Source: Papio anubis
Taxonomy: Eukaryota; Chordata; Mammalia; Primates; Cercopithecidae
Assembly (NCBI RefSeq): GCF_008728515.1
Contig: NC_044996.1
Location: forward strand, 123,327,610 to 123,391,609
Length of the DNA: 64,000 bases
Direction: 5' to 3'
In this document: positions 36,071 through 47,800 of the stretch, one piece after another
Position numbering within the stretch: the stretch's first letter is position 1
How the letters are laid out: each line of letters begins with the position of its first letter
Made by a program: the position numbers and the translations under genes
The notes under the pieces: generated by a model
Told to the model about the DNA's origin: nothing
The model's database searches: none
What the model saw: only the letters and a program-made list of their open reading frames with translations

Positions 36071-36425
36071 TGATACGGTTTGGCTGTGTCTCCACCCAAA
36101 TCTCACCTCGAATTGTAATAATCCCCACATGTCAAGGGTAGGGCCAGGTGAATATAATTGAATCATGGGGGTGGTTTCCCCCACATATCCTCATGGTAGT
36201 GAGTAAGTCTCATGAACTCTGATGGCTTTATAAATGGGAGTTCCCCTGCACAAGCTCTGTTGCCTGACACCACATAAGACATGACTTTGCTCCTCATTCA
36301 CCTTCTGCCATGACTGTAAGGCCTCCCCAGCTATGTGGAAGTGTGAGTCAATTAAACCTCTTTCCTTCATAAATCACCAAGTCTCAGGTATGTCTTTATT
36401 AGCAGAGAGAGAATGGACTAATACA
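36071..36425 (+). mobile_element. Solo MST/THE1-type MaLR LTR
   Basis: 355 bp from 'tgatacggtttggctgtgtc' to 'gaatggactaataca', with 'ttgaatcatgggggtggttt', 'gaggcctccccagc'-type text and 'aaacctctttccttcataaa'. TG...CA ends; no matching 5-bp flanks were found. A solo LTR with no internal sequence. Confidence 0.9.
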
Positions 36426-37149
36426 ATGGGCAAGCTGCTTTTGTTGGGGGAAGAACAAATCCAGATGAGATGGGAAAGATGACTTGGGATGAAGTCATGA
36501 GGCAGCCTTGAAAGCCCTCTAAAGAATTTAGACCCTGTCTTGGGAGCAAAGGCATGCTGGGAGCAGTGCTTTGAGAATGGAACTTGCCAACTGGTGCTAA
36601 GGAGGCAATGTGATGAAGGAGAGGCAGTAACAGTTAAAAGGCTACTTGTTGTAGCCAAGGCAAGAGTTAACAAGAATCTGACCTATAGTAGTCAGGATAG
36701 AAAAGAGGGACCAAGGGGATGGAAGAGGTATTTTTAAGGTGGAATCACTAGGACTTGACTGATAGGTTATGGGGGAGATGATTTTGAGCCTAGTTGCTGA
36801 GACTCCATGAAAACCAGGGGTACACCCTCCCCCACATTGGCAAATGTTCACTCTGTCTACTTTTAGGAAGGTAAACTTGCCAACCCTCTTTGACGAGTGT
36901 CCTCGGCAAGAAAGCTGCCCAGCATCTTAGTTAGCTTCCCTCCAGAGCCTTCTATGTATAGAAGTTAGTAACAGCATAGACCCAGGGGACCTAGGTCTGA
37001 GGCTTCTTTGGAAGTTCAATAAATTTTCCAAAATAAATTGAAAGTGTCAGAAATGAACCAGCTCTTTCCAATATTCAGGAAACTGCTAGATTTCTAAGCC
37101 AACCCAAGAAGTCTAACTTGATTGATCCTTTCTGATTCTTATTAAACCT

Positions 37150-37306
37150 CCATTAACCTGGAACACCTGTTAAAAATATAGATTCTCAGACCCTACCTCA
37201 AGTCTACTAAGTCAGACTCTCCAGAGCTGTGACCCAAGAAGCAACATTTCATGAAAGACTCCCAAGTGATTCTAAAGCAGTACAATTTGGGAACCATTTG
37301 TCTCCT
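37150..37306 (+). repeat. MER5A-type hAT fossil
   Basis: Pattern 'acacctgttaaaaatataga', 'ttctcagaccctacctcaag' and 'gaagcaacatttcatgaaag', ending 'caatttgggaaccatttg'. Confidence 0.65.
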
Positions 37307-37654
37307 GGGTATCCCTTCCGACGCTTTATTTCTGCAACTGATAGTGAGTTCTCTGCACTTCTGAGGAATGAATGACTGCAAGCTCATTTCTTTGTTATTT
37401 CATTTGGGCCTGCTGTCTCCCAAGCTAGATAATAAGGGCATTGAGTACTGAGACTTGTACAGCCTTGATGAGCAGACTTCTAGAAAGACAGGGAGTGGAA
37501 TTTATCTGTCTGAATAAAAGTCTTCCTGTATTGGGAATATGGTCATTGAATAGCCACACTGCTCATTTCCAATAAAGCAGCAGTGACCTTAGAACAAGTA
37601 ATGGACCTGATAGCAGTCTGATAAGGCACATAGTTGAATATGAGTAAAACTTAC

Positions 37655-37723
37655 AGACTTGGCTTCTGTACTGTTATCAAGATAGTCTTCCCTCACGGCT
37701 AGGGAGAGTGTTGCTTGGTCCAG
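37655..37723 (-). CDS. PHEX: PHEX exon 6 (about residues 222-244)
   Basis: 69 nt, 23 whole codons, phase 0 at both ends. The translation opens with LDQATLSLAVREDYLD and closes with NSTEAKS. It carries an N-glycosylation sequon (Asn-Ser-Thr) at about Asn238, on the lumenal side of this type II protein. Acceptor is tttacag and donor is gtaagt. Identical to the remembered human protein. It is too short for open-reading-frame callers and was found by reading the minus strand between exons 7 and 5. Confidence 0.97.
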
Positions 37724-37979
37724 CTGTAAAAACAAAAACAGAAAGCATTCTGCTAGCACTGTAAATTCTTACGTACCATGTTAACAAGAGTGATGAAATC
37801 GTCTGCATCCCAGCCATATTTTGAGCTCATGTTACCATTACAAAAAGAATTCAGTACACTCCGAACTACATGCAAATAGGTACTTTGGCAATGACCGATA
37901 TAATAAAGTATCAGAGACCTGCCCCTGCTTTTCTAATTTATGTTTTCTAAACCTTTTGAGGTCTTATCAACACTGAATA

Positions 37980-38160
37980 ACAACAAGTCTATTTCAGTTG
38001 GAATAGATCTTAGAGATTATTAGCTATTCCCCCTTATTCAATGGAAGGAGAAACAAAAGCCAGATAATTGATGTGACTTTCCCAAGGTAACATGATTGGG
38101 CAGAGCTCAGACTAAAATCATTGTCCCCAATCACCAGATCCAGTATTTTTCTCATTGCAG
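37980..38160 (-). repeat. MIR-like fragment
   Basis: Antisense MIR family core: 'gatgtgactttcccaaggta' and 'ttgggcagagctcagactaa', with 'ccagatccagtatttttctc' at the end. Confidence 0.65.
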
Positions 38161-38432
38161 TATTTCGCAAAACGCCAATCTGGATGGAGTTGATTAACCA
38201 GACTTTTCCAACTCCTTATCTCTAAAATAACATATGGCATTGAATTTTTTTTATTTGAATGGAATCAAGTAATAATTTTGTTTTGAGAAACCTTTGCAAA
38301 TGTTAGAACCCTCTCTGGAAGGTTTAGGATAAGTGATAAAAACACAAATGATAACCAGACAACTAAATAAGTAGAATTATGGTGATAGAAAAGTATAGTA
38401 TAAATTCTTGAATTAAAACTTTCAGCACCTTA

Positions 38433-38735
38433 GGCTGGTGTGGTGGCTTACACCTGTAATCCCAGCACTTTGGGAGGCCAAGGTGGGTGGGTCACTTGAG
38501 GTCAGGAGTTCGAGACCAGGCTGGCCAACATGGTGAAACCCTGTCTCTACTAAAAATACAAAAATTACCCGGGTGTGGTAGCGTATGGCTGTAATCCCAG
38601 TTACTCGGGAGGCTGAGGCAGGAAAATTGCTTGAACCCGGGAGGTGGTGGCTGCAGTGAGCCAAGATTGCACCACTACACTCCAGTCTGGGCAACAGAGC
38701 AAAACTCTGTCTCAGAAAAAAACAAAACAAAAAAC
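38433..38735 (+). repeat. AluS-like copy
   Basis: Target duplication aactttcagcacctta at 38417-38432 and 38736-38751. Opposite-strand open frames are Alu shadows. Confidence 0.93.
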
Positions 38736-38812
38736 AACTTTCAGCACCTTAAAGGTAAAGAAAAGAAAGAAGACAGTCTTTTCAAAGAGTGTGCTAGAAA
38801 AACTGGACATCC

Positions 38813-39130
38813 AGGCCTTGTGTGGTAGCTCACACCCATAATCCCAGCACTTTGGGAGGCCAATGCAGGCAGATCATTTGAGGCCAGGAGTTCAAGGTCA
38901 GCCTGGCCAACATGGTGAAACCCAGTCTCTACTAAAAATACAAAAATGAGCCAGGCGTGCTGGCACACACCTGTAATTCTAGCTACTTGGGAAGCTGAGG
39001 CAGGAGAATCACTTGAACCCAGGAGATGGAGGTCGCAGCGAGCTGGGATGGCGCCACTGCACTCCAGCCTGGTGACAGAGTGTGACTCCATCTCAGAGAC
39101 AGAGTGTGACTCCATCTCAGAGAAAGAAAA
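38813..39130 (+). repeat. AluS-like copy with a 24-bp tail duplication
   Basis: Inserted in L1 with flanks aaaaactggacatc. Near its 3' end the 24-bp unit at 39074-39097 is repeated exactly at 39098-39121. Confidence 0.92.
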
Positions 39131-39398
39131 GAAAAACTGGACATCATAGGCAAAAAGAAAATAAACTTTTACCCATACCTCACACCTTATTCAAAAATTA
39201 ACTGAAAATGAATCATAGCCCTAAATGTAAAACCCAAAACTATAAAACTTCTGGAAAAAAATATTGGGAAAAATTTTTGTTACTAGGAGTTAGACAAAGA
39301 GTTTTTAGACATGACAATAAAATCACAATCCTTAAAAGCAAAAATTAATAAATTAGACTTTATCAACATTGAACAAATTTGCTCTTGAAAGAAATTTA

Positions 39399-39692
39399 GG
39401 CTGGGCGCGGTGGCTCATGCCTGTAATCCCAGCACTTTGGGAGGCCGAGGCGGGCAGATCACGAGGTCAGGAGATCAAGACCATCCTGGCTAACACGGTG
39501 AAACTGCGTCCCTACTAAAAATACAAAAATTAGCCGGGTGTGTTGGCGGGCGCCTGTAGTCCCAGCTACTCGGGAGGCTGAGGCAGGAGAATGGCATGAA
39601 CCTGGGAGGCGGAGCTTGCAGTGAGCCGAGATTACGCCACTGCACTCCAGCCTGGGGGACAGAGCAAGACTCCATCTCGAGAAAAACAAAAA
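39399..39692 (+). repeat. AluY-like copy inside L1
   Basis: Clean dimer with 'gatcaagaccatcctggcta' and 'gtgttggcgggcgcctgtag'. Flanks aagaaatttag and aagaaacttaa are an imperfect duplication. Confidence 0.93.
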
Positions 39693-42600
39693 AAGAAACT
39701 TAACAGAATAAAAAGACAAGCTACAGAATGGGGAAAATATCTGAAAAATCACATATATGACAAAGGATATGTATCTAGAATACACAAAGATTCCTCAAAA
39801 CTCAACCATAAGAAAAGAAACAACTCAATTTAAAATTGAGCAAATGATTCTAACAGACACTTCATCGAAGAACATATGAAAATAGAAAATAAGCACATGA
39901 AAATATGCCCAACATCATTAGTCATTAGGAAAATGTAAATTAAACCCACAATAAAACACTACTATAGATCTGTTAAAATGGAAAAAAAAAAATCTGACAA
40001 CTGCTGGTGGGGATGTGGAAAAGTTGAATCACTCATGTATTGCTGGTAAGAATGCAAAATGGCACAGCCACTTTGGAAGGAAACCAATTTTACAGTTTAT
40101 TATAAAGTTCAACATACATTTACATAAGAGCCAGCAATCCTACTTCTAGGTATTTATCCAGGAAAAAAATTTAAAAGTCACACAAAAACCTGTATGTAAT
40201 TTTATTCATAATCACCCAAAACTGGAAACAACTCAAATGTCCTCCAACTCATGAAAGTATAAACCGTGGTATACAATGGAATACTACTCAACAATAAAAG
40301 AGAATGAACTGATACAATATGGGTGAATTTTACTTAACATCCTGAAAAAGCCAAACTTTACAGGAACAGGGAACAAAGTGATGGCTGACAGGGTTTGGGC
40401 ATGAGGAGAAGGTCTGACTTAGCAAAGAGATAACATGAGGTATTTGGGGATGGATGATGGGACTATTCTATTTCTTGATTACAGTGGTGGTTACATGACT
40501 CTCTGCATTTGTCAAAACAGACAGGTACATCACAAAAAATGAATTTATGTAAATTTTAAGATACTTTAAAAACATTTCCAGCACCTTCTCTAAATCTATG
40601 GTTTGTTCTTTCTTGAGTATCAGCAACTGACTAAAGATAAACAAAATGAATCTCAAGAAGAGTAGATTTTTCCAAATTAAATCTCTAATTCACACATTAA
40701 ACATTAAGCCAAAATAAGAAACAAAATCTAAATAACAAATTAAAAATTAGTAGTATCTGAATAAAAACTGAATCCTACATGCCCATACCATTAGTTTATA
40801 TGACTTTAAATTGTTTTGATCCATCTCCTCCAACTTCTTTTTCATCTTACTATAATCCTAAATATTTTATTCTTAAATACATAAATTTGTATAAGATTAT
40901 AGTTTTCCATGAAACTGCCCTTAATATACAACAAATTTTACAAAGGCCACGTTAAGAATTAGTGATATTACGAAAAATTCCAGGAAAAACATAACTCTTG
41001 TTTCAAGGGAAAAAAGGCACTTTCAAAACATCCATCTTGTCCGTGTATACTGCTAAAATCCTCTAATTATTTTGTTCAGCCCTCTCTAATTGGCCTGAAA
41101 CAATGAAGTCACAATTCTTCCTGGCTTTGTCCTATTGCAATTCCCAATGTGCCACTATTTCTTCCAAAAATTAAGCAAGCCATGATCATGAAACACAATA
41201 TTATGATTAAGACACTTTGGCTTTCCATTAAATTTGGACCACTTGAAGAATCTTTTGAGCTTGAGTCTCATAGGAAAAGAAACTGTGTAGATACTATCAA
41301 GAAAGCCAAAGTTTCTCTCTCATGAAATAAAGTTAAATCCACTTATTGTGAAAGTTTAGATGATTCAAGTGAGGTTACCAGACCTTTTATAAACTTTCAG
41401 ATTGTTATGGTTTCTAGGGAACATTTTAAACACACCAACCAACAAATTGAATAAGGTCAGTCAAATAAATCTCATTAGAAACATACAAACTGTTGAGGCA
41501 AAAGACTTTCTCATGAAGCCATCAGGACACTGTTATTTGAGATTTTTTAAATCCTTGCATTTACAACTGATCTGAATACTGTAAACAAAAAATAAAATAT
41601 GTTTTTTAAGGAAATCCAACACATTTAACTGAAAAATATAAATGTTTTCTCCAATTACAACTGGCATTCCAGTGATAATAAACCTCAAGTTAGAAGACAA
41701 AGTAGTAATACAAGAAGAAAGAGCTTACAAATTATGAGGTAGGAAATGGAGTCTGGACTTCAGGTTTCAAAACGGTGGTGGAGACAGAACCTGGCTTCCC
41801 TCCCCACCCCAACATATACACAGGAAACTAAAAACAAATATACAGCACTAAGATTCTCACCAGCAATATCCCAGAACTCAAATATAAGGATGAATCAGTT
41901 GCTGAGGCCACAGAGAAGTGAAAAAGCTCCAAGCAAAGGAGAATCAAATTTCTCTATGATGCCCTTCCAACCAATCTGTCCAGCAATTAGCATGCAGAAA
42001 TTTTCCCTGACTCATAGTTTCTACACTGGAAAAACTGAGATCAAGGTGGACAACCAGCTTCCCGACCATCTTGCGTTCTTTGACAGAAGACCTCCTCATA
42101 CCTTAACCCACAGAAGGCATCATGAATGCCTGAAGGGAGATATATTCCTAAAGACAGCAAGAGACAAAGAGGGGAGATGGGACTACCATACCCAGCCCTG
42201 GAAACTCTGCTCCATAACTTGGTCAAAGGAGATACCAAATCAGAGTGGCTATTCAGCAGCATTATGCTAAAGGAGGTTCATTCCACAGGTCACCTGTACA
42301 CCAACTGCCAACCAGCTTTTCCACACTGCCAGGATATCCTCTTTAGGATCTCCCCTATATCTGGACTGGGAGTGCTCTGATCTTTGGCTAGAGTCAAAGC
42401 AAACGTAGGTTTAAGGTGCCATTTAGTGCCAGAAAAACAGGCAAGGACCTAGTGGAGACATAGCAATATATTGCCTATCTCAATTATAAATACCTATGCA
42501 TCTAACACTGGAGCACCTAAGTATATAAAGCAAACATTAATAGATCTAAAGGGAGAAGGAGACTGCAATACAATGATAGGGAACTTCAACATTCCATTCT

Positions 42601-42893
42601 CACTAATGGACAGATCATCTAGACAATCAACAAAGAAACATCAGCATTAAGCTAGACACTAAGCCAAATAGGCCTAACTGACATTTACAGAACATTTCAC
42701 CCAATTGCTGCAGAATACATATTCTTTTTATCACCATGTGGAACATTCTCCAGAATAGATCATATTTTAAGCCACAAAATAAGTCTCCACAAATTCAAAG
42801 CAGTAGAAATCATATCAGTTATTTTTTCTGACCACAATGGAACTAAAAATCAATAATAAGCGGAAACTTGGAAAATACACAAACACATGGAAA

Positions 42894-43200
42894 TTTTTTT
42901 TTTTTTTTTTTTTTTTTTGAGATGGAGTCTTGCTTTGTTGCCCAGGCTGGAGTGCAGTGGCATGATCTCCATTTACTGCAACCTCCACCTCCCAGGTTCA
43001 AGCAATTGTCCCACCTCAGCCTCCCGAGTAGCTGGGATTACAGGTACCCGCCACCATGCCTGGCTAATTTTTGTATTTTTAGTAGAAACAGAGTTTCATC
43101 ATGTTGGTCAGGCTAGTCCCGAACTCCTGACCTCAGGTGATCCACCCGCCTCGACCTCCCAAAGTGCTGGGATTATAGGCATGAGCCATCATGCCTGGCC
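42894..43200 (-). repeat. AluS-like copy inside L1 ORF2
   Basis: Minus-strand dimer. L1 text 'cacatggaaatt' continues after it as 'tacgtggaaattcaac', a target duplication with changes. Confidence 0.93.
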
Positions 43201-44225
43201 AAATACGTGGAAATTCAACAATATGCTCCTGAATGACCAATGGGTCTATGAAAAAAATAAAAAAGAAATTTAAAAATTTCTTTAGACAAATGAAAATGAA
43301 AATACAACAAATTAAAATCTATGAAATACAGCCAAAGGAGTACTGAAAAGGAATTTTATAGCAATAAAAGCCTACATCAAAAAGGTTGAAACACTTCAAA
43401 TAAAGATTCACAAACAATCTAATGATACAACTCAAGGAACTAGAAAAATAAGAACAAACCAAACCCCAAATTAGTAGACACAAAGAGATAAAGATTAGAA
43501 CAGAAATAAATGAAATTTAGACTATAAAAACACACACACAAAAAATCAATGAAACAAATTTGGTGTGTGTTTGTTTTTTTTTTTTGGAAAATCAACAAAC
43601 CTTTAGCTAGACTAAGAATAAAAGAGAGAAGACACAAATAAATTAAATCAGAAATGAAAAAGAAGACATAACAACTGAGACCACAGAAATACGAAGAATT
43701 ATAGAGACTATCATGAACCACTATATGCCAACGAAGTGGAACACCTAGAAGAAATGAATAAATTCCTGGACATATGCAACCTACCAACATTGAACCATGA
43801 AGAAGTAGAAAACCTCAACAAATACCTAGTAACAAGATTGAAGCCATAACAAAAGGTCTCCCATCAAAGAAAAACCCAGGACTTGATGTCTTCACTACTA
43901 AATTCTACAAAACATTTAAAGAAGTAATACAAATTCTACTCAAACTCTTCAAAAAAAAAAAAAAAAAAAAAACTGAAGAGAAGGGAATACTTCCAAACTC
44001 ATTCTATGAGTCCAGCATTACCCTGATACCAAAACTGCACAAGAACACAAGGAGAAAAGAAAACTACCGGCCAATATGACTTAGGAACAATAGATGCAAA
44101 AATTATCAGCAAAATACTAGCTAACCTAATTCAACAATACATGAAAAAGATCATTCACTCTGATGGAGTGAGATTAATCTAGGGATGCAAGGATAGTTCA
44201 ACATACACAAATCAATAGACATGAT

Positions 44226-44345
44226 ATGCTGGGTGCAGTGGCATACACCTGTAGTACCAGCTACTCAGGAGGCCAAGGCTAGATGATCACTTGAACCCAA
44301 GTCCAGCCTGGGCAGCATAGTGAGATCCCTTCTCAAAAAAAAAAA
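44226..44345 (+). repeat. 7SL-derived monomer nested in L1 ORF2
   Basis: About 120 bp: 'gctgggtgcagtggcataca', 'cctgtagtaccagctactca', 'ggaggccaaggctagatgat', then directly 'gtccagcctgggcagcatag' and an A tail. The 'cctgtagt...agctactc' order follows 7SL RNA 5' sequence, not the Alu left arm, joined to the 7SL 3' end. It could be a FAM/FRAM-class monomer or a deleted 7SL pseudogene. Too diverged to be a working SRP RNA. Confidence 0.7.
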
Positions 44346-45245
44346 TGGAAAATCCAAATGCAAGTAACTAAATATAGACACATCACATTAACAGAACCAA
44401 AAACAAAAATCGCATAATCATTCTAATACATTCTGTAAAAGCATTCAGTAAAATTCAACATCCCTTTATGACAAAAACCCTCAACAAACTGGGTACAAAA
44501 GGAACACACCTCAAAAAGTAAAAGCCATATCTGACAAACACATAACCGACATCATACCGAATGGTGAAAAATTAAAAGCCTTTCTTTTAAGATGTGGAAC
44601 AAGACAAGGATGCCTGTTTTGCCCACTTTTATTCAACACAATATTAGAAGTCCTGGCCAGAGCAATTAGGCAAGCAAAATAAATAAAGGGCATCCAAACT
44701 GGAAAGGAAGAAGTCAAATTAGCCTTGTACACAGATAACATTATCTTATATTTGGATAAACCTAAAGGCTCTACCAAAAAACTATTAGAACTGATAAACA
44801 AATGTAGTAAAGTTGGAGTATACAAAATCAACATACAAAAAAATCAACAGCATTTATATACACCAAAAGCAAATAATCTGAAAAAGAAATCAATAAACAA
44901 TATCATTTACAATATAAAACACCTAGGAATCTATTTAACCCATGGAATAAAAGATTCATGTAAAGAAAACTATAAAATGTTGATGAAAGAAGTTGAAAAG
45001 GACACAAAGAAAGGAAGGATATTCCATGCTTATGAATTAGTATAATATTGTTAAAATGACAATACCACTGAAAGCAATCTACAGATTCAACACAACCTCT
45101 ATCAAAATACCATTGACATTCTTCACAAAAGAGAAAACAAATCCTCAATTTTATACGGAACCATGAAAGACCCCAAATAGCCAAAGCAATCCTGGGCAAA
45201 AAGAACAAAGCTGGAGGAATCACATTACCTGACTTCAAAATATAG

Positions 45246-46425
45246 TATAGGGCCTATGTCTGGAATGGTATTTCCTAGATTTTCTTCAAGGGTTTTCACA
45301 GTTTTAGGTTTTACATTTACATCTTTAATCCATCTTGAGTTGATTTCTGTATGTGATAAAAGTAAGGGGTCCAGTTTCAATCTTCTGCATACGGCTAGCC
45401 AGTTATCCTGGCACCACAGTCCTTTACCCATGCTTGTTTTTGTAGACTTTATCAAAGATCAGATGGTTGTTGGTGTGCAGCTTTATTTCTGGGCTGTTTC
45501 CATCGATCTATGTGTCTGTAGTTGTACCAGCCACACTGTTTTGGTTACTACAGCCTTATACTATAGTTTGAAATCGGGTAATGTGATGGCTCTAGGTTTG
45601 TTCTTTTTGCTTAGAATTGCTTTGGCTATTCAGGTTCTGTTTTGATTCCATATGAATTTTAGAATAGCCTTTTTCTAATTATGTGAACAATGTCATTGGT
45701 AGTTCGATAGAAATAGCATTGAATCTGTAAATTGCTTTGGGCAAGATTTCATGATAAAGACGCCAAAAGCAATTGCAACAAAAACAAAAAATGACAAACG
45801 GGACTTAATTAAACCAAAGAGCTTCTGCACAGCAAAAGAAGCTATCAACAGAATAAACAGACAACCCACAGAATGGCAGAAAGTATTTGCCAACTATGCA
45901 TCCGACAAAGGTCTAATATCCAGAACTTGCAAGGAACATAAACAAATTTATAAGCAAAAACCAAACAACCCCATTAAAAAGTAGACAAAGGACATGAACA
46001 GACACTTTTCAAAAGAAGACATACATGTGGCCAACAAGCATATGAAAAAAAGCTCACCATCACTTATCCGTAGAGGAACGCGAATCAAAGCCACAATGAG
46101 ATACATCAGTATCTCACACCAGTCAGAATAGTTATTATCAAAAAGTCAAAAAATAATAGATGTTGGCATGGATGTAGGGAAAAGGGAATGCTTATACACT
46201 GTTGGTGGGAATGTAAATTAGTCCAGCCACTGTGGAAAGCAGTTTGGTGATTTCTGCAAAAACTTAAAACAGAACTATCATTTGACCCAGCAATCCCATT
46301 ATTGGATATATTCCAGTTACCATGATTTGATTTTATGAATGTATAAGATTATCACATGTACCATGAAAATGTGTAGTTATGTATCAATAAAAAATAACAA
46401 GAATAAAATAAAATTCTATGTTCTG
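45246..46425 (+). mobile_element. L1 with inverted 5' segment (twin-priming form)
   Basis: 45246-45745 is L1 ORF2 in antisense ('aatccatcttgagttgattt', 'gctgtttccatcgatctatg'). From about 45746 the sequence is L1 in sense ('aaagcaattgcaacaaaaac') up to a 3' end near 46425. In L1 coordinates the inverted piece ends just before the sense piece begins. The last part also lost sequence between 'ttattggatata' (46300) and the 3' UTR. Confidence 0.8.
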
Positions 46426-47639
46426 TCAGTTCCTGGGAAAAAAGGAAAAAGAAAGAGAAAGAAACTTTTCCAATTTTCTTAGAGTTTCTCCTTGCTATTT
46501 TTTACGAGTTTTACTGAGAGCCAGAAAAATGCGGGCTGTTGAGAGATGATGACTTTAAGTTGTTGTCTTCATTAACTAGTAAATACATACTGGGGCAACC
46601 CTGGCCTTTCAAATACTCTTTCAGGATCACATATACTCACGTCTTTTATTGTACCTTAAATCCTCATACTTACTATCTCCTGACATAGAATAAATCCAAA
46701 CATGTGTAGCAAGATAATGTTTTTGGTCACTAACTTCTATTGTTTTCTGTATTTTTGAAATCGCTTTATCTCATTTAAGCCTGTAGCAAACCCTGTGTCA
46801 TTTCGCCAAAGGGGAGCTTTGCAGAAGTATGTTGTATAGATTGGAGCAATCCCTGCTGGCCAAATTGCGTGTCTTTGGCATGGGGCTATATCTACCCCTT
46901 AGAAATAGTGCCTCTCTCTTCACCCAAAGGCACCATCTGCTCACCCAAAAGGATGCCCACAGTGCTGTGCCTGCCCAGAAGGCCATTCTCTTATTCCTGT
47001 GGGTTTGTGGGATTAGAAAAGCTAGGCACACCGAGGAAAATTGAATTTGATGGAAAAGGAAGCCTAAGGACATTGACAGAAGAGAGTTTCAGGTAAGAGG
47101 GATTTCTCCCAGAGCAGAAAGAGGATCTTTCAAGCAGCAAAAGAAGTCAAGGATTCTCATAAGCAGAGGAACTGATCAGTGTCCCCGAAACATGGCAGGA
47201 TCTGAGAAGGAATGGGAGTCGCAGGACCTCAGCATCAGAGGGGCACACTTGAAGGGGCTACATGGTTCCATAGTGGATTTCTTCTCAGAAACCAGATAAC
47301 TGGTATTGGAGTTTCCCAGTACTCTAGGAGAAGACTGAGAAATGGGGCCACCAAGAGGGGAGGTAAATGCCTAGACTAAGGTTCAGTTTCCCACCAAAAG
47401 GTTGGGTGGGAGCTCAGAGTCAAAGATTAGGTCGAGTAAACAAAATGCCTATTCCTTGCACAACTGAGTTTGAGCTCTGAGAGGCCTATCAGGTACACAT
47501 GTCAAAGAAAAACATTCTCCAAATGGTCCTGACCAGTTGCTCAGTCATCCTTGAAGAGTAGGTTCGGAACCTTGTATCATGTGCTACTGTGGACCAGTAT
47601 CTACCACGAAAACTGTCACAAAAGTCAATTCATTCGAAT

Positions 47640-47800
47640 CTCACTGACAATTAAAAGTAAATTCTAATTCACCCTTCCGTACACATGGGAAAAGTGAGAT
47701 CAGGGAGGTGAAGTAATTTGCACAAGGATATTCTGTGAGTAAATCACAGAGCTAAACTGCAAACCTCAATCTTTTAAATACCAAAGCCTATTTTTTTTAA
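47640..47800 (-). repeat. MIR fragment
   Basis: Antisense MIR: 'acatgggaaaagtgagatca', 'gggaggtgaagtaatttgca' and 'caaggatattctgtgagtaa'. Confidence 0.75.

Larger units (their letters stand above)
34170..37654 (-). other. PHEX: PHEX intron 6
   Basis: 3,485 bp between exons 6 and 7, with two plus-strand Alus, a solo MST/THE1-type LTR, a MIR or L2 tail and a MER5A-type copy. I recognise nothing in 34170-34980, 36430-37140 and 37310-37654. Confidence 0.9.
38752..40560 (+). mobile_element. Old L1 (L1MB/MC-like) 3' part with two nested Alus
   Basis: ORF2 C-terminal to 3' UTR words: 'tgtgctagaaaaactggaca', 'acctcacaccttattcaaaa', 'cccaaaactataaaacttct', 'agcaatcctacttctaggta' and 'ggaatactactcaacaataa'. 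Alus at 38813 and 39399 split it. Heavily mutated; no intact frame. Confidence 0.88.
41750..45245 (+). mobile_element. Old L1, 5' part and ORF2, with internal loss
   Basis: Begins with probable L1 5' UTR text ('aaaacggtggtggagacaga') at about 41750-42400, then jumps to ORF2 endonuclease sequence ('caattataaatacctatgca') at about 42470, so most of ORF1 is missing. ORF2 continues through the reverse-transcriptase region to 'cattacctgacttcaaaata' at 45240. An Alu (42894) and a 7SL-like monomer (44226) are nested inside. Frames are broken throughout. Confidence 0.85.

Noticed and set aside
41746..42270. 174-residue plus-strand frame, the longest after the Alu-derived ones
   Set aside because: It lies in what looks like L1 5' UTR and shows no domain. 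Kept only as part of the L1.
44226..44345. Functional SRP (7SL) RNA gene
   Set aside because: Only about 120 bp with a large internal deletion, many changes and an A tail inside an L1, so it is a retrocopy or SINE monomer.
44511..45645. Several 100-130 residue frames
   Set aside because: They are broken L1 ORF2 pieces in both senses, not genes.
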